Assembly (NCBI GenBank): GCA_016838895.1
Contig: JAEKNU010000008.1
Location: 48,400 to 112,399 of the forward strand
Direction: 5' to 3'
Length of the DNA: 64,000 bases
DNA from: Chloroflexota bacterium
GTDB lineage: Bacteria; Chloroflexota; Anaerolineae; Anaerolineales; Anaerolineaceae
Part shown: piece by piece, positions 18,992 through 29,861 of the stretch
Layout: every line of letters starts with the position of its first letter
Numbering within the stretch: the stretch's first letter is position 1
Made by a program: the position numbers and the translations under genes
The notes under the pieces: model-generated
The model's database searches: none
The model's input: only the letters and a program-made list of their open reading frames with translations
What the model was told of the DNA's origin: nothing

Positions 18992-20659
18992 TCAGGTCAG
19001 ATAGTCGCGCAAGTGTCGACTTCGCGTTGGATGCCGTAATTTACGAAGTGCCTTTGCCTCAATCTGACGAATTCGTTCACGTGTCACATTGAAGTAGCGG
19101 CTGACTTCTTCCAGAGTATGATCTTTGCCATCAATCAGGCCAAAACGCAATTCCAGTACTTGACGTTCACGTTCTGATAAAGCAGCTAATGCAGTTTGTA
19201 CCTGCTCACGCAGCATTTCACGTGCGGCAGCATCCATTGGCTCCAGAGCGTCTTCATCTTCAATGAAATCACCCAATGAACTACTGTCTTCATCACCCAC
19301 AGGACGTTCAAGTGAAACCGGCTCTTCAGCGGATTGCAGAATTCGTTGCACCTTGGCTGCAGCCCAAATCCAGCGGCGTTGTAATTCCGGATCCAGTGTT
19401 TGTTTTTTTTCTTTCGCCTCTTTAATGGCAGCGATATCCTCTTCAGCCAACATGCCAGATTCCAGGGTAAGCTCTTCATGCGTAGGGTCCCGCCCTAACA
19501 CCTGAACCATGCCTCGTTGAGTTCGTAATAAGCGAGTGATAGCTTCAAATAAATGGACTGGAATACGAATAGTACGTGCTTGTTCAGCAATATAGCGGCT
19601 GATCGATTGACGGATCCACCAGGTAGCGTAGGTGCTGAATTTAAACCCTCGCGTTGGATCAAATTTAGTTACTGCGCGCAGTAAACCTAAATTGCCTTCC
19701 TGGATTAGATCCAAAAATGATACGCCACGTCCCAAATATCGCTTGGCAATACTAACCACCAGACGCAAATTAGCCCGAATTAAGGTCTGATTGGCTTCTT
19801 CCCCTAACCAGGTGATGCGTTCAATTTCTTTTTCTAAATCTGGTTCTGCCGCAATTTGTTTTTCAAAATACTTCATATTTGGCAGATCAGGTTTTTTCTC
19901 AAATTTTTCTGCTAGAATTTTTGCTGTCTTTTCAGGCAGGGCATATAATCCGATATAAATAGTAAAGGATTGACGCACCAACTTTTCCCATTCTTCATCT
20001 TTTCCCCAAAGGCCATTATCCAGATAAGATCGCAAATAGGAAGGATCATCAGAATACCATTGTTGCCGAAGCAACTGGGCTTCCGAGAGGATCAGGCGAA
20101 TATCAATCTCCTCCTTTTTCCCCTGTTCAATAAAGTCAGTACGTAATGCCACCCAGGAAGATAATGCTTCCTGAATGACTGCTAGAAAAACTGTCTGACA
20201 TTTATTCTCGTCACCGGCTTCATTTACCTGACTATAGAGCGTCTCTACAATACGTTGAGATTCAATGCGGGCTGCCAGACGAAACTCACTATCGGCATCC
20301 AATAAATTGATCTGCCCAATTTCTTTCAGGTAAAGACGAACCGGGTCCTCCGACATATCCAGCGCAATCGTAGGGTTTTGCAGAATTTCAAGCGGATTTT
20401 CAATGGAACCTTCCTCTGACCAGTCATCACCATTTTCTTCATCCTCTGAAGATTTCATTTTAGCTTTGGCTTTGGCTTTACCATTTCCATTTTTCTTTTT
20501 TTGTCGAACAGCTTTTGCGGGCGCTTTTGCTTTTGCAGGCGCCTTTGCTTTTGTCGACTTTCCGCTACCTTTCTTTTCTGCAACGGCTTTTTCACTTTCT
20601 TGCGTTGGGTCTAGCTTTTGTTCTTCTTCTTTTTCTTCTTCTTTCTTTCTTCTCGCCAT
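18992..20659 (-). CDS. rpoD: Primary RNA polymerase sigma factor (sigma-70/SigA)
   Basis: A 555-residue primary sigma factor. Region 1.2 starts at [16 protein letters not shown]. Region 2 holds [32 protein letters not shown] and [15 protein letters not shown]. Region 3 follows HLFEAI, and region 4 has a helix-turn-helix in [20 protein letters not shown]. The first ~90 residues are Lys/Ala/Glu-rich with repeats of KAPAK, in place of a typical region 1.1. The gene follows dnaG by 27 bases, the core of the classical macromolecular synthesis operon without rpsU. No strong Shine-Dalgarno sequence is seen at this start. Confidence 0.97.
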   Translation of the reverse strand: MARRKKEEEKEEEQKLDPTQESEKAVAEKKGSGKSTKAKAPAKAKAPAKAVRQKKKNGNGKAKAKAKMKSSEDEENGDDWSEEGSIENPLEILQNPTIALDMSEDPVRLYLKEIGQINLLDADSEFRLAARIESQRIVETLYSQVNEAGDENKCQTVFLAVIQEALSSWVALRTDFIEQGKKEEIDIRLILSEAQLLRQQWYSDDPSYLRSYLDNGLWGKDEEWEKLVRQSFTIYIGLYALPEKTAKILAEKFEKKPDLPNMKYFEKQIAAEPDLEKEIERITWLGEEANQTLIRANLRLVVSIAKRYLGRGVSFLDLIQEGNLGLLRAVTKFDPTRGFKFSTYATWWIRQSISRYIAEQARTIRIPVHLFEAITRLLRTQRGMVQVLGRDPTHEELTLESGMLAEEDIAAIKEAKEKKQTLDPELQRRWIWAAAKVQRILQSAEEPVSLERPVGDEDSSSLGDFIEDEDALEPMDAAAREMLREQVQTALAALSERERQVLELRFGLIDGKDHTLEEVSRYFNVTRERIRQIEAKALRKLRHPTRSRHLRDYLT

Positions 20660-20686
20660 ACGGATACTATACCATCACACAAATGT

Positions 20687-22615
20687 TTAATCCAGTTTTA
20701 TTGTGCGCCTTAATTGTTGTGTTGCACGCTCAATACGACCCAATAAAAGGCTGTTTTTAACGTGCATCTCCTGAATAGATTCAAATGATTCCTCACCTTG
20801 TTCTTCCATTTCTTTTTGCATTTCGGCAAGTTTCTCATTGTTCAGTTTTGCGCGAATTTCTCGAATATTCAGCAGTGTTCTGTACATATCCAGTATCATT
20901 TTGTCTTCAAGGGGTTCGCCAAGACTCATAGGTTGCAGTAATTCGTCCACGTTTGCACGTAAAGGTTCAGGTAAATGTTGATAAAAATAATCTTCTGCAT
21001 CCATTTGATCCTGTGCAAGGGATTCAAACAAGACGCGGCTGATGGTTTGAAATTCAGTCACTTCAAAATCATAATAACTAATACGTTGCAAATTCGCCTT
21101 TTGCAATGCACGATCAATAGAATAAGTAGACTCCGGCTTGCGTAATAATAAAGAGAGACAGTGACGCTCCATCTTAAATGTTGGTTGGGTGATGACCTCA
21201 ATCACCGTCTGCCCTATCTCGTTAATTGTCTGTTGATCAATTGTTGATTTACGACGAGTGCCGCGGCTGCTTTTTCTGATAGGTCTAGATTGCATAAACG
21301 TACGTTCGTCAATTTTCAATCGTCTGGCTAATAATTGGCGATAAGCATCCCGCTCTACCTGGTTGGCGACATCATCGATCAATGGCAGCATCTGATCCGC
21401 AATATCCCGGATTGCTTTGGGATCCTCCAGATTTTGGCCTTCCATCAGGGTATCCATGACATGCGTAATAATCGGTTTGGCTTCTTTAACAACGTCGGCC
21501 CAAAGCGCAGGATCCTTAATAACAATTTCATCCGGGTCCATGCCATCTGGCAGTGTACAAACCCTTAAATCTGCCTGTAAACGTCCTTCCTGCATCACCA
21601 ATCCGCGTGGATTAAAGGCTATTTCCATATCATGATCCAGTGCATCACGGGCTGTTTGTAATCCCTTCAGGATCGCCTTCTGACCAGCAGCATCCGGATC
21701 CAAAGCCAGGATAATCTTACGCGTATACCGTTTCAGGGTTCGAAGATGATATTCTGTTAATGCAGTCCCCATCGGTGAAACGACATTTAAAAATCCCGCC
21801 TGCTGAGGAACAATCACATCCATGTACCCTTCAACAACCACGACGTAATCTTCACTACGAATGGATTTGCGGGCTTTATCCAGTCCATATAACAAGCGGC
21901 TTTTATCAAACAGTGTAGTTTGTGGTGAGTTTAGATATTTTGGCATGCCTTCAGGGTCCAATGTACGCGCACCAAAACCGCACATACGCCCATTGGCATC
22001 CCGAATTGGAAAAACCAAGCGATTGCGAAATCGATCATAATAGCCACTTTGATCACTGCGTTGGGATAGTAAACCAGCTTCATCCAGTGATTCAATCTTC
22101 ATACCTTTGGCAGTGAATGCATCCAGCAAGCTACTCCATTCATCTAATGCATAGCCTAACCCAAATGACTGAATCGTATCCGCTTGCACACCCCTTTTTT
22201 TCAGATAGGCCAATACGGATTTCCCAGCCGGATGATGAAGTAATTGATGTTGGAAAAATTTTACCGCTTCTTCCAGCACATCAGCTGATTGTTCCCGGCT
22301 GGCTTCTTCTTCCTGCTGTTGTGGAGTTAATGGTTTTAACTCAATCCCCGCCCGATTCGCCAGATATTTCAAAGTTTCCGCAAAATCCCAGCCTTCCTTT
22401 TTCATCACAAATTTGAATACATCGCCGCCTTCATTACATTGACCAAAGCAGCGCCAGGTTCCGGAATCAGGGAATACAACAAATGCCGGCGTTCTGGTAT
22501 TCTTGTGAAATGGGCAAAAGCCTGAATAGCTTTTACCAGAACGTTTCAGTTTGACGCTCTCTGATACAATTTCCAGTATATCCAGACGGTTCTTGACTTC
22601 ATCAACTACTGACAT
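20687..22615 (-). CDS. dnaG: DNA primase
   Basis: A 642-residue primase that makes RNA primers at the fork. The N-terminal zinc ribbon uses C34, H37, C56 and C60, with a Cx3C second knuckle. A catalytic core with a TOPRIM fold follows (VVVEGYMDVI near residue 255, ALDPDAAGQKA near 305), then a helical C-terminal domain for the helicase. The start at 22615 (MSVVDEVKNRLDILEIV) is preferred because AAGGA lies 6 bases upstream; the longer frame adds 23 atypical residues. A TATAGT box on the minus strand (22646-22651) is a possible -10. Confidence 0.95.
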   Translation of the reverse strand: MSVVDEVKNRLDILEIVSESVKLKRSGKSYSGFCPFHKNTRTPAFVVFPDSGTWRCFGQCNEGGDVFKFVMKKEGWDFAETLKYLANRAGIELKPLTPQQQEEEASREQSADVLEEAVKFFQHQLLHHPAGKSVLAYLKKRGVQADTIQSFGLGYALDEWSSLLDAFTAKGMKIESLDEAGLLSQRSDQSGYYDRFRNRLVFPIRDANGRMCGFGARTLDPEGMPKYLNSPQTTLFDKSRLLYGLDKARKSIRSEDYVVVVEGYMDVIVPQQAGFLNVVSPMGTALTEYHLRTLKRYTRKIILALDPDAAGQKAILKGLQTARDALDHDMEIAFNPRGLVMQEGRLQADLRVCTLPDGMDPDEIVIKDPALWADVVKEAKPIITHVMDTLMEGQNLEDPKAIRDIADQMLPLIDDVANQVERDAYRQLLARRLKIDERTFMQSRPIRKSSRGTRRKSTIDQQTINEIGQTVIEVITQPTFKMERHCLSLLLRKPESTYSIDRALQKANLQRISYYDFEVTEFQTISRVLFESLAQDQMDAEDYFYQHLPEPLRANVDELLQPMSLGEPLEDKMILDMYRTLLNIREIRAKLNNEKLAEMQKEMEEQGEESFESIQEMHVKNSLLLGRIERATQQLRRTIKLD

Positions 22616-22706
22616 TAAATGTCCTTGATTCACTGAGATTTGAATACTATAACACAAGGCGTGTGCTTTCTTGTTAAAAAGCAATAAATTATTTGCGCTA
22701 CATCGT

Positions 22707-22735
22707 TTGTGTTCTGCTACACTTCCGATTATACT
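22707..22735 (+). promoter_or_regulatory. Sigma-70-type promoter for the propeller lipoprotein gene
   Basis: TTGTGT (22707-22712) and TATACT (22730-22735) are spaced by 17 bases and end 41 bases before the ATG at 22777. Confidence 0.6.
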
Positions 22736-22776
22736 GTTTATAGAATTTTCTTTGCTAATTCAAAGAGATATATTTT

Positions 22777-24213
22777 ATGAAAAATAAATCGCGATTGCTA
22801 TTAATTTCTATCTTAATCATCACTACGTTGTTGAGTGGTTGTTTGCCAAGTGTATCCGAGACAGTGAACATCGTACAGTCTCAAACTGCCCTGGCATTGA
22901 ATCCTATATTACCAACAGACACATCGACAGTAACCCGTGGCCCTACTAAAACGCAGGATCCGAACAGCACCATGACTCCTTCACCGACTGCATTTCAACC
23001 ACCAACATTGGTTGTTGATTCTGGCGTAAATGTATGGGTAAAAAATGTGGTTGATGAAAACATTGTTGTTTTTAATGACCTCAATATGCAGCAATTGATG
23101 GCCATTAATATCGAGGGTGAAATTGGAGATGTGATTGATGCTTTTGGTGCGATCTGGGTCTCTGATATTTTGAATCAGAAGATTTACCGCATTGATCGCA
23201 ATGCATTCCAAATCACAAACGTTATTCCAACACAAACGCTCAAGATCAAATCATTATCCTATGACGATAACTATATTTGGGTAGGCGTTCAGGAAACAGA
23301 CACGTTACCTGATATCAACGCATCACCATTTGGCGGCATCCTGCAGATTGATCCGGCTACCAATGAGATTGTTAATTACATTGATATGCAATCCCCAATC
23401 GTCGAATTTGCATTTTCGGATACCAAAGTATGGGCATTAGCAGAAACGAATGAGTATTACACCATAAAGACCATTGATTTCGATACGCGAGAAATCACGG
23501 AAGGCGGTCAATACGGGATCTGGCAAGGACATACTCGAATTTTTGGCAATAATCAGGGTGTCTGGGTAATTAACGAAAACATGCCGGATACGATCATGCA
23601 TCTGGATCATACCACTGACGTTTTGCTCTCCACAATTGATATGTCTCGTTATCCGGGTGCAGCGTACGATATGATTGGGGTTGATAACACACTTTGGATC
23701 CTGTTGGATCAGGGTAGTGTTGTTCGTGTAGACCTGCAATATAACACAACGCTTTCTGTCATTCCAGTTAGCCGGTATTGCAAAGAATTATTCTTTGCCG
23801 GTGATAATGTTTACAGTCTCAGTCACCATGATGGCAAAGTTTATCAGATTCTGGCCGATCAAAACCGCTTGGGTGCCGTTAGCATTACAGGTTCCCGGCT
23901 GCCAACACCGACCCCAACCATTAATCCTGATATTGTAGAAGAAGTGGTTTGCGAAGGTGAATTTGTATCACGGCTATCGGTAGGTATGGAAGCCAGAGTA
24001 AGTGAATATCCACCATATGCCAACCGGGTTCGCAGTAAACCGGAAAAAGATGGAAGCATTATTGGCTACATTGATCCGGGCGAAAAGGTTGAAATTCTGG
24101 AAGGACCTAATTGCAGTGATGAATGGGTTTGGTGGAAAGTCAAATCAGTTGAAACTGGTATCATCGGTTGGACCGCTGAAGGGGATGACGATGTGTATTG
24201 GCTAACCCCCTGA
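22777..24213 (+). CDS. Lipoprotein with beta-propeller-like repeats and C-terminal SH3-like domain
   Basis: A 478-residue exported lipoprotein. The signal peptide ends in the lipobox LLSGC (Cys near 22). A Thr/Pro-rich linker spans ~40-75. Residues ~80-370 contain repeated blade-like units with Trp-Val/Ile signatures (NVWVKNV, AIWVSDI, YIWVGVQ, KVWALAE, GVWVINE, TLWILLD), which resemble an NHL/YncE-type six-blade propeller. A second TPTPT linker near 385 leads to a bacterial SH3-like domain (NRVRSKPEKDGSIIGYIDPG ... WWKV) that could bind the cell wall. The ligand is unknown. Confidence 0.8.
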   Translation: MKNKSRLLLISILIITTLLSGCLPSVSETVNIVQSQTALALNPILPTDTSTVTRGPTKTQDPNSTMTPSPTAFQPPTLVVDSGVNVWVKNVVDENIVVFNDLNMQQLMAINIEGEIGDVIDAFGAIWVSDILNQKIYRIDRNAFQITNVIPTQTLKIKSLSYDDNYIWVGVQETDTLPDINASPFGGILQIDPATNEIVNYIDMQSPIVEFAFSDTKVWALAETNEYYTIKTIDFDTREITEGGQYGIWQGHTRIFGNNQGVWVINENMPDTIMHLDHTTDVLLSTIDMSRYPGAAYDMIGVDNTLWILLDQGSVVRVDLQYNTTLSVIPVSRYCKELFFAGDNVYSLSHHDGKVYQILADQNRLGAVSITGSRLPTPTPTINPDIVEEVVCEGEFVSRLSVGMEARVSEYPPYANRVRSKPEKDGSIIGYIDPGEKVEILEGPNCSDEWVWWKVKSVETGIIGWTAEGDDDVYWLTP

Positions 24214-24265
24214 TATAACGGCAAAATTACAACGCACAATGGTATGATATCAAATGTGATAAGAA

Positions 24266-24290
24266 AAAATCCCCTCACGGGGATTTTATT
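24266..24290. terminator. Bidirectional intrinsic terminator
   Basis: A stem AAAATCCCC / GGGGATTTT with a 3-4-base loop and A/T tracts on both sides lies between the convergent lipoprotein gene (plus) and glyQS (minus). Confidence 0.85.
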
Positions 24291-24307
24291 TTTATCATTA
24301 TTTCTTT

Positions 24308-27300
24308 CTAGAATCCTTGTAGCTGTGAGAAATCTGCCACATCTGCTGATAATGCTACTAGGCGCTGCAATGTTCCCAGGCGATTTTGACGCACTTTTTC
24401 ATCTTCCGCCATAACCATCACCTTTTCAAAATAATTATTGACCACGTCAACCAACGGCACAAATGCACTGAGAAATTCATCAACCGCATCTGGTTTCAGT
24501 TTCCTCTTTTCCAGAAGAGCAATGGCATCATAAAGTTGGTTTTCCATTTTTTCTTCAAACAATTTCGGATTCACTTTGTATACTTTATCTTCTGAACGGG
24601 TAATACGTACACAGCGTGCATATGCCGCAAACACATCAGACCAATCCAAACGATTTACCCATGTAGTCAATTCATCTACAGCGATTTTTGCCCGGGCAGG
24701 ATTTTTACCCTGAACCGCCAGAACTGCAGCAACTATATCATGGGCAGCATGCTGATCCAATAATAAATTACGCATGCGTCCAATAATGAAATCAACACAA
24801 GCATCCTGTGTTTTCTCATCTATGGCAACAGGCTGTACTGCAGCAGCAGCCGCGATACCCGCTTTCAAATCAAAGGCGTATCCACCGGAAATTAATATTT
24901 GTACCAGGCCCAGCGCTGCCCGTCTTAAGGCAAATGGATCTTTGGTTCCTGTGGGAGCCAGGCCCACTCCAAATAAGCCCGCAATGGAATCCAGCCGATC
25001 CGCGAGAGCAATCACCAGCCCTGGTTTTTGCTTGGGTACACGGTCATTAGCATTGCGAGGTAAATAATGCTCATATATCGCGTCAGCAACCTCTTTGGAT
25101 TCACCGGATTGCAAAGCATAGGTTCTACCCATGCTGCCCTGTAATGAGGTCATCTCCACCACCATATTGGAAAGTAGATCAGCCTTACACAGTAACCCGC
25201 CACGTTGAGCTGCTTTTAATTCATCAGCTGATAAATCAAATTTGCCTGCTAATGCCTCAACAATTTTAACAATGCGCTGCGTTTTTTCATGCATTGAACC
25301 CAGTTTGAACTGAAATGTTAATGTTTTCAAAGCAGGCAGCATGTCTTCCAGTTTTTGTTTGCTATCTTCGCGTATAAAGAATTCGGCATCTTCAAATTTT
25401 GCGCCAACAACTTGTTCATTCCCAGTGGTGACAATATCTGCGTTTTCTTCATTGCCATTGCGAACAAAGATGAACCGATTTAATAATTTTCCATTCTGGT
25501 CCTTAACCGGGAAGTAACGCTGATACTTTTTCATTACTGATATCAACACTTCATCAGGCAAGTTCAGATACTTTTCATTAAATGTCCCAATCATTGCAAT
25601 TGGAGATTCAACCAGGTCATTGACCTCTTCTAATAAGTCTTCATCCACAAATGGAGCACCGCCAACTTCCACCATTTTCTCGGCAACCTGCACAGAGATA
25701 ATCTCACGGCGCTTTTCGGGATCTAATATAATTTTTTGCTTTTCTAGTAAATCAAAATAATGTCTCACGCTAAAAGCCATTAAATCATCAGAAGAATGAA
25801 AGCGCAATCCACGTGTAAAGCGACCTGCACACAAGCCTGCATACTGGAACTCAATCGGTTGATCACCCAGCAAGCACATCAGCCAGCGGATAGGACGAGA
25901 AAAGGCAATGTTGGTTTGATTCCAACGCATTGATTTATCAAAATGTAATGAAGAAAGTAGATCAGGTAATGCTTTCTGAAACACCTCAGTAGCGGTTTTT
26001 CCAATTTCATTTACTACGGCTACCAGGTATTCGCCTCCATCAATCTCGCGCTTTTCGAGCTGTTCAAAAGTTAATCCACGGCTCTTTGCAAAACCTTGTG
26101 CGGCTTTTGTTGGATTTCCTTTTTCATCTAATGTACGTGCATAGGGAGGACCCTTTACAACCGAAGTAAAATTCTGTTGTCGATAAGCCAAATTTTCGAT
26201 AAATGCAACAGTTCGGCGCGGTGTCCCCGAGACCAATAAAGAGTCATACTCTAGCCGTAAATCAGCAAGCAATTTAGTTAGATTATCTGTCAATTGTTTA
26301 CGAATAGAGATTGCATCATGAACTGGTAATTCTTCATGGCCAATTTCAAAAACGAAGGGCATGGATCCTAATGGGCGGGTGTGGAATCGCTTTGCAGCGG
26401 ATTCATTATCATCAACCTTTTTGCAATCCTCATCTACAGTTTGTATTGTTGGGTCAACCCATGGATAGCCTAATGTCTCACGCTGGGCAACGTATGCCTC
26501 TGCAACTCGTCGGGATAAATCACGCATACGAGTGAACAAAGCCTGACGTTCCGTCACACCAACAGCACCACGTGTATCCAAAATGTTGAACGAATGCGAG
26601 CATTTCAGCACATAATCATGCGCAGGCAACACCAGCTCATTCGCTAAGGCATTTTCAGCTTCTTCTTCAAATAACTCGAACATGCGTCTGACACGTTCGA
26701 CATCCGCTTTTTCAAAGTAATAGGTACTATGTTCCTGTTCACCTTGTAAATGAACATCACCATACGAGCGATCTTTATTCCAATGAATATCCTTAAAATC
26801 AGTTACTTTCTGTAAAGCCATCGCCAAACGTTCCAAACCATAGGTGATTTCAACCGATACGGGATCACATGCCATACCCCCTGCTTGTTGGAAGTATGTA
26901 AACTGGGTAACTTCCATACCATCCAACCAGACTTCCCAACCCAACCCCCAGGCACCCAATGCAGGAGATTCCCAATTATCTTCAACAAATCGGATATCGT
27001 GCTCCGTTGGGTCAATGCCCATGGCCATTAACGATTTTAAATACAATTCTTGCGGGTTACCAGGATCAGGTTTGAGAATGACCTGAAATTGGGTATGTTG
27101 TTGTAATCGATTCGGATTTTCACCATAACGACCATCATCTGGCCGGACAGAAGGCTCCACATAGGCAACATTCCACGGCTCTGGACCCAATACGCGTAAA
27201 TAAGTTGCCGGGTTCATTGTACCCGCGCCCACCTGCGAATAATACGGCTGCCATATCAAACAGCCCTGTTCTGACCAGTAGTTTTGTAAGTTTAGGATGA

Positions 27301-27328
27301 TGGATTGAAAATAATAATTAGAATTCAT
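24308..27328 (-). CDS. glyQS: Glycyl-tRNA synthetase, fused alpha and beta chains
   Basis: A single 1006-residue chain carrying both halves of the heterotetrameric type of glycyl-tRNA synthetase. Residues 1-~295 are the catalytic alpha chain ([52 protein letters not shown]). After a ~15-residue linker, the beta chain begins with [15 protein letters not shown] near residue 325 and has [30 protein letters not shown] and the HD-like and anticodon-binding C-terminal regions. In most bacteria these are separate genes (glyQ, glyS); Chlamydia has a comparable fusion. There is no stop or frameshift at the joint. The gene lies 77 bases after recO. Confidence 0.97.
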   Translation of the reverse strand: MNSNYYFQSIILNLQNYWSEQGCLIWQPYYSQVGAGTMNPATYLRVLGPEPWNVAYVEPSVRPDDGRYGENPNRLQQHTQFQVILKPDPGNPQELYLKSLMAMGIDPTEHDIRFVEDNWESPALGAWGLGWEVWLDGMEVTQFTYFQQAGGMACDPVSVEITYGLERLAMALQKVTDFKDIHWNKDRSYGDVHLQGEQEHSTYYFEKADVERVRRMFELFEEEAENALANELVLPAHDYVLKCSHSFNILDTRGAVGVTERQALFTRMRDLSRRVAEAYVAQRETLGYPWVDPTIQTVDEDCKKVDDNESAAKRFHTRPLGSMPFVFEIGHEELPVHDAISIRKQLTDNLTKLLADLRLEYDSLLVSGTPRRTVAFIENLAYRQQNFTSVVKGPPYARTLDEKGNPTKAAQGFAKSRGLTFEQLEKREIDGGEYLVAVVNEIGKTATEVFQKALPDLLSSLHFDKSMRWNQTNIAFSRPIRWLMCLLGDQPIEFQYAGLCAGRFTRGLRFHSSDDLMAFSVRHYFDLLEKQKIILDPEKRREIISVQVAEKMVEVGGAPFVDEDLLEEVNDLVESPIAMIGTFNEKYLNLPDEVLISVMKKYQRYFPVKDQNGKLLNRFIFVRNGNEENADIVTTGNEQVVGAKFEDAEFFIREDSKQKLEDMLPALKTLTFQFKLGSMHEKTQRIVKIVEALAGKFDLSADELKAAQRGGLLCKADLLSNMVVEMTSLQGSMGRTYALQSGESKEVADAIYEHYLPRNANDRVPKQKPGLVIALADRLDSIAGLFGVGLAPTGTKDPFALRRAALGLVQILISGGYAFDLKAGIAAAAAVQPVAIDEKTQDACVDFIIGRMRNLLLDQHAAHDIVAAVLAVQGKNPARAKIAVDELTTWVNRLDWSDVFAAYARCVRITRSEDKVYKVNPKLFEEKMENQLYDAIALLEKRKLKPDAVDEFLSAFVPLVDVVNNYFEKVMVMAEDEKVRQNRLGTLQRLVALSADVADFSQLQGF

Positions 27329-27405
27329 TGCGTCTCCGATCTCTGGAAGGCTAATTATCCTATTATACCATTATCATTTTGCCATGAACTACTTTATTTT
27401 TAAGT

Positions 27406-28182
27406 TTACAATTTTGTATTCCCGTTCCTGACCATACGGATAAAACTGGATGAATTTACCTGTCGTTCCAATAGAAAATTTATATAGCGTGTCAACAGTT
27501 GTTCCAGGGCATCTCTGATTTCATTTGGTATGTACACCCCGTTTAACTTTTCAAATTGACTACGCTGCATATGACGCATGTACTTTAATGCCGACATGGA
27601 AACAGGTTGTGCATCAACAGCCCGCCCAATACATTTTGGACATATCACGCCGCCCTGTAAATATGAGAAGAATTGATTCTGCGGTTGAATGGGTTCCCGA
27701 CAGGATACACAATTCAACAATTCCGGACGATAGCCCAAAAGATCAAGCAAATGAATTTCGAAAAAGCGAACTACTAAATAAGGATCTGCCGACGATTCCA
27801 GGCGTTCCAGTGATTGGGTAAACAATTGATATAATGCATAGTTCCCCTCTTCTTCAATGGTAAAACGATCGACCAATTCCGTCAGGTAACAGGCATAACC
27901 GGTTAGCAATAAATCAGCTCTTAGCGCCAGATGCGGATGAATCGTTTCTGCTTGCGTTACAATCCACATGCCTGTTCCACGGGCTAATAACAATGATACT
28001 CTGGTGATTGGCTCTAAATGTCCAGCTTTGCGAGAACGAATACGCCGTACCCCCTTGGCAACAATTTTTAGTTTTCCCTGTTCGCGCGAAAATATCCGCA
28101 GCAATCGATCTGCCTCTCCCCAGTCACTGTGCTGCAAAATAACAGCCTCAACTTTCAGAGACCGTTTCGAATCTGCGGACAT
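27406..28182 (-). CDS. recO: DNA repair protein RecO
   Basis: A 258-residue protein with an N-terminal OB fold (AVILQHSDWGEADRLLRIFSREQGKL; the first 25 residues are diagnostic) and a helical domain. A zinc site is formed by CVSC and CPKC around residues 155-180. RecO loads RecA onto SSB-coated DNA with RecR in gap repair. It starts 4 bases after the cdd stop, so the two genes are co-transcribed. Confidence 0.94.
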   Translation of the reverse strand: MSADSKRSLKVEAVILQHSDWGEADRLLRIFSREQGKLKIVAKGVRRIRSRKAGHLEPITRVSLLLARGTGMWIVTQAETIHPHLALRADLLLTGYACYLTELVDRFTIEEEGNYALYQLFTQSLERLESSADPYLVVRFFEIHLLDLLGYRPELLNCVSCREPIQPQNQFFSYLQGGVICPKCIGRAVDAQPVSMSALKYMRHMQRSQFEKLNGVYIPNEIRDALEQLLTRYINFLLERQVNSSSFIRMVRNGNTKL

Positions 28183-28186
28183 CGAT

Positions 28187-28597
28187 TTATCCTTCTAGTT
28201 TTTCTGGTAAAAAAGCACCCGGCAGCAAATCAGCTACGGTTGTTTCTTGAATAATTTCAGCATTCTTGTTTGTGATATAAACTTTTGTATCAGTACCAAA
28301 CTCTGCCATCACTTGACGGCAGCTCCCGCATGGCGTACCACCATTTTCGGTTGCCACGGCAATTGCTGCAAATTCCTTCTCCCCTTCCGAAACGGCTTTA
28401 AATATCGCAACTCTTTCTGCACATATCGTTACCGGATATGCAGCATTTTCAATATTGATGCCTGTATAAATTTTCCCGGATGCGGTTTGCAATGCTGCAC
28501 CAACAGGATAATGCGAGTACGGTGAATAGGTTTTGGATAGTTGAGCAGCGGCTAATGCTGCCAGTGTCTGTGGGGAAACATCATTGGTTTGTGACAT
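28187..28597 (-). CDS. cdd: Cytidine deaminase
   Basis: A 136-residue enzyme of the small homotetrameric class that deaminates cytidine and deoxycytidine for pyrimidine salvage. The catalytic motif is TICAERVAIFKA (Cys-Ala-Glu, a zinc ligand and the proton-shuttle Glu). The other two zinc ligands are in TPCGSCRQV. Substrate motif: NIENAAYP. The start at 28597 is chosen because GGAGG lies 6 bases upstream and it gives the normal family length. It overlaps the end of the CBS-domain gene by 17 bases. Confidence 0.94.
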   Translation of the reverse strand: MSQTNDVSPQTLAALAAAQLSKTYSPYSHYPVGAALQTASGKIYTGINIENAAYPVTICAERVAIFKAVSEGEKEFAAIAVATENGGTPCGSCRQVMAEFGTDTKVYITNKNAEIIQETTVADLLPGAFLPEKLEG

Positions 28598-29861
28598 ATT
28601 CTTCCTCCGAACTGTCCGATGATGGTCTGCGTACTGCCCTAACGGTATGTACCCGTCTTCCGCTGATTTTTTCAACATTAAGTGTCCAGTGATCAATCAG
28701 TATTTCTTCCCCGCCTGCCGGAACCTGTCCAATCTGGCTGTAAACGAATCCGCCCAATGAATCAGCCACATCTTTGGTTAAATCAGTATCCAGTAATTCA
28801 TTGAAGGCATCCAGGTCAATACGTCCGTTAAACAAAAATTCATCATCCGATATTTTTTGTACTTCAAGTTCTTCACTTTCATCGTATTCATCTCGGATTT
28901 CTCCGACAATTTCTTCAACGATATCTTCCAGTGTGACCAAACCCGCCATACCACCATATTCATCAACAACAATGGATAAATGAACACCGCGAGCTTGCAT
29001 TTCTTTTAATAATTCATCAACTTTTTTAGCTTCCGGAACAAAATATGCCGGCCGTAATAAATCACGGATATGGGTTTGTTCTTCGTTTTCCTGATGAATG
29101 CGCAATAGTTCTTTGGCGTATAACAAACCAACAATGTTTTTAATGCTCTCTTCATAAACCGGCAAGCGAGAATGTCCTGAGTTCAACACCAATTGAATGG
29201 CATCCGGAATAGAGGTATTCACCTCAAGCGATGAGACATCAATACGAGGAACCATAATCTCACGGCACAGGGTGTCTGAAAAATTGAGGATCGAGTAAAT
29301 CATCTCCCGTTCGCCATCTTCCAGGCTGCTTTCACCTTGTGTATCCTGCACCCAAGATTTCAATTCATCATCCGTAATCGATTGAAAGTTGCGCTGCAAT
29401 ATCGTTCGTGTACCAACCAAACGCACAATCAATTGCGTAAGAGGCCAGAAAATCACATCCATAATGCTGGCAAACCAGGTGAAACGCAATGCCCATTTTT
29501 CTACAGTCGGAAGGATTAATGCTTCCAAACTATATTCAATTACCAGCAAAATCACCACAAATACCAAAACAAAAAACACATGTATTAGCATGGGTTGATC
29601 TGGCAAGAGCATGTATCGTGCCCAAATATAGCAAAACACTGCGACCAGGGCATGGTTAATCATCAATGCCATTCGCAACATAATGGAAAATCTGGGGGTT
29701 TCCATCAGCTTCAGGGCATATGCAGCAATTGGCTTTTGTTCACGGATTTCCAACAATGCTGGTATGCGTAAATGAATAAAACTGAAACGTAAAACCGAAT
29801 AGGTTATATCCAACAAAATCAGTAAAACAAACATAATCCAAAATATTGAAGGGTCAGGCAT
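28581..29861 (-). CDS. CNNM/CorC-type membrane protein with CBS pair
   Basis: A 426-residue protein. Residues 1-~170 hold about four membrane segments of the CNNM/DUF21 kind, followed by a CBS pair (GEREMIYSILNFSD, ... REIMVPRIDVSSLEV, ... HSRLPVYEESIKNIVGLLYAKELL, VDEYGGMAGLVTLEDIVEEIVGEI as separate conserved blocks). It ends in a CorC_HlyC domain (residues ~340-415). Family members are linked to Mg2+/Co2+ efflux or ion homeostasis. The last ~35 codons run into the cdd start. It overlaps glmU by 8 bases. Confidence 0.88.
   Translation of the reverse strand: MPDPSIFWIMFVLLILLDITYSVLRFSFIHLRIPALLEIREQKPIAAYALKLMETPRFSIMLRMALMINHALVAVFCYIWARYMLLPDQPMLIHVFFVLVFVVILLVIEYSLEALILPTVEKWALRFTWFASIMDVIFWPLTQLIVRLVGTRTILQRNFQSITDDELKSWVQDTQGESSLEDGEREMIYSILNFSDTLCREIMVPRIDVSSLEVNTSIPDAIQLVLNSGHSRLPVYEESIKNIVGLLYAKELLRIHQENEEQTHIRDLLRPAYFVPEAKKVDELLKEMQARGVHLSIVVDEYGGMAGLVTLEDIVEEIVGEIRDEYDESEELEVQKISDDEFLFNGRIDLDAFNELLDTDLTKDVADSLGGFVYSQIGQVPAGGEEILIDHWTLNVEKISGRRVHTVRAVRRPSSDSSEEEYVTNQ

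Noticed and set aside
22616..22684. Longer N-terminus for DnaG
   Set aside because: The internal ATG has a good Shine-Dalgarno sequence and gives the normal primase start.
27329..27405. Possible T-box leader ahead of glyQS
   Set aside because: The gap is only 77 bases and lacks the T-box sequence and antiterminator.
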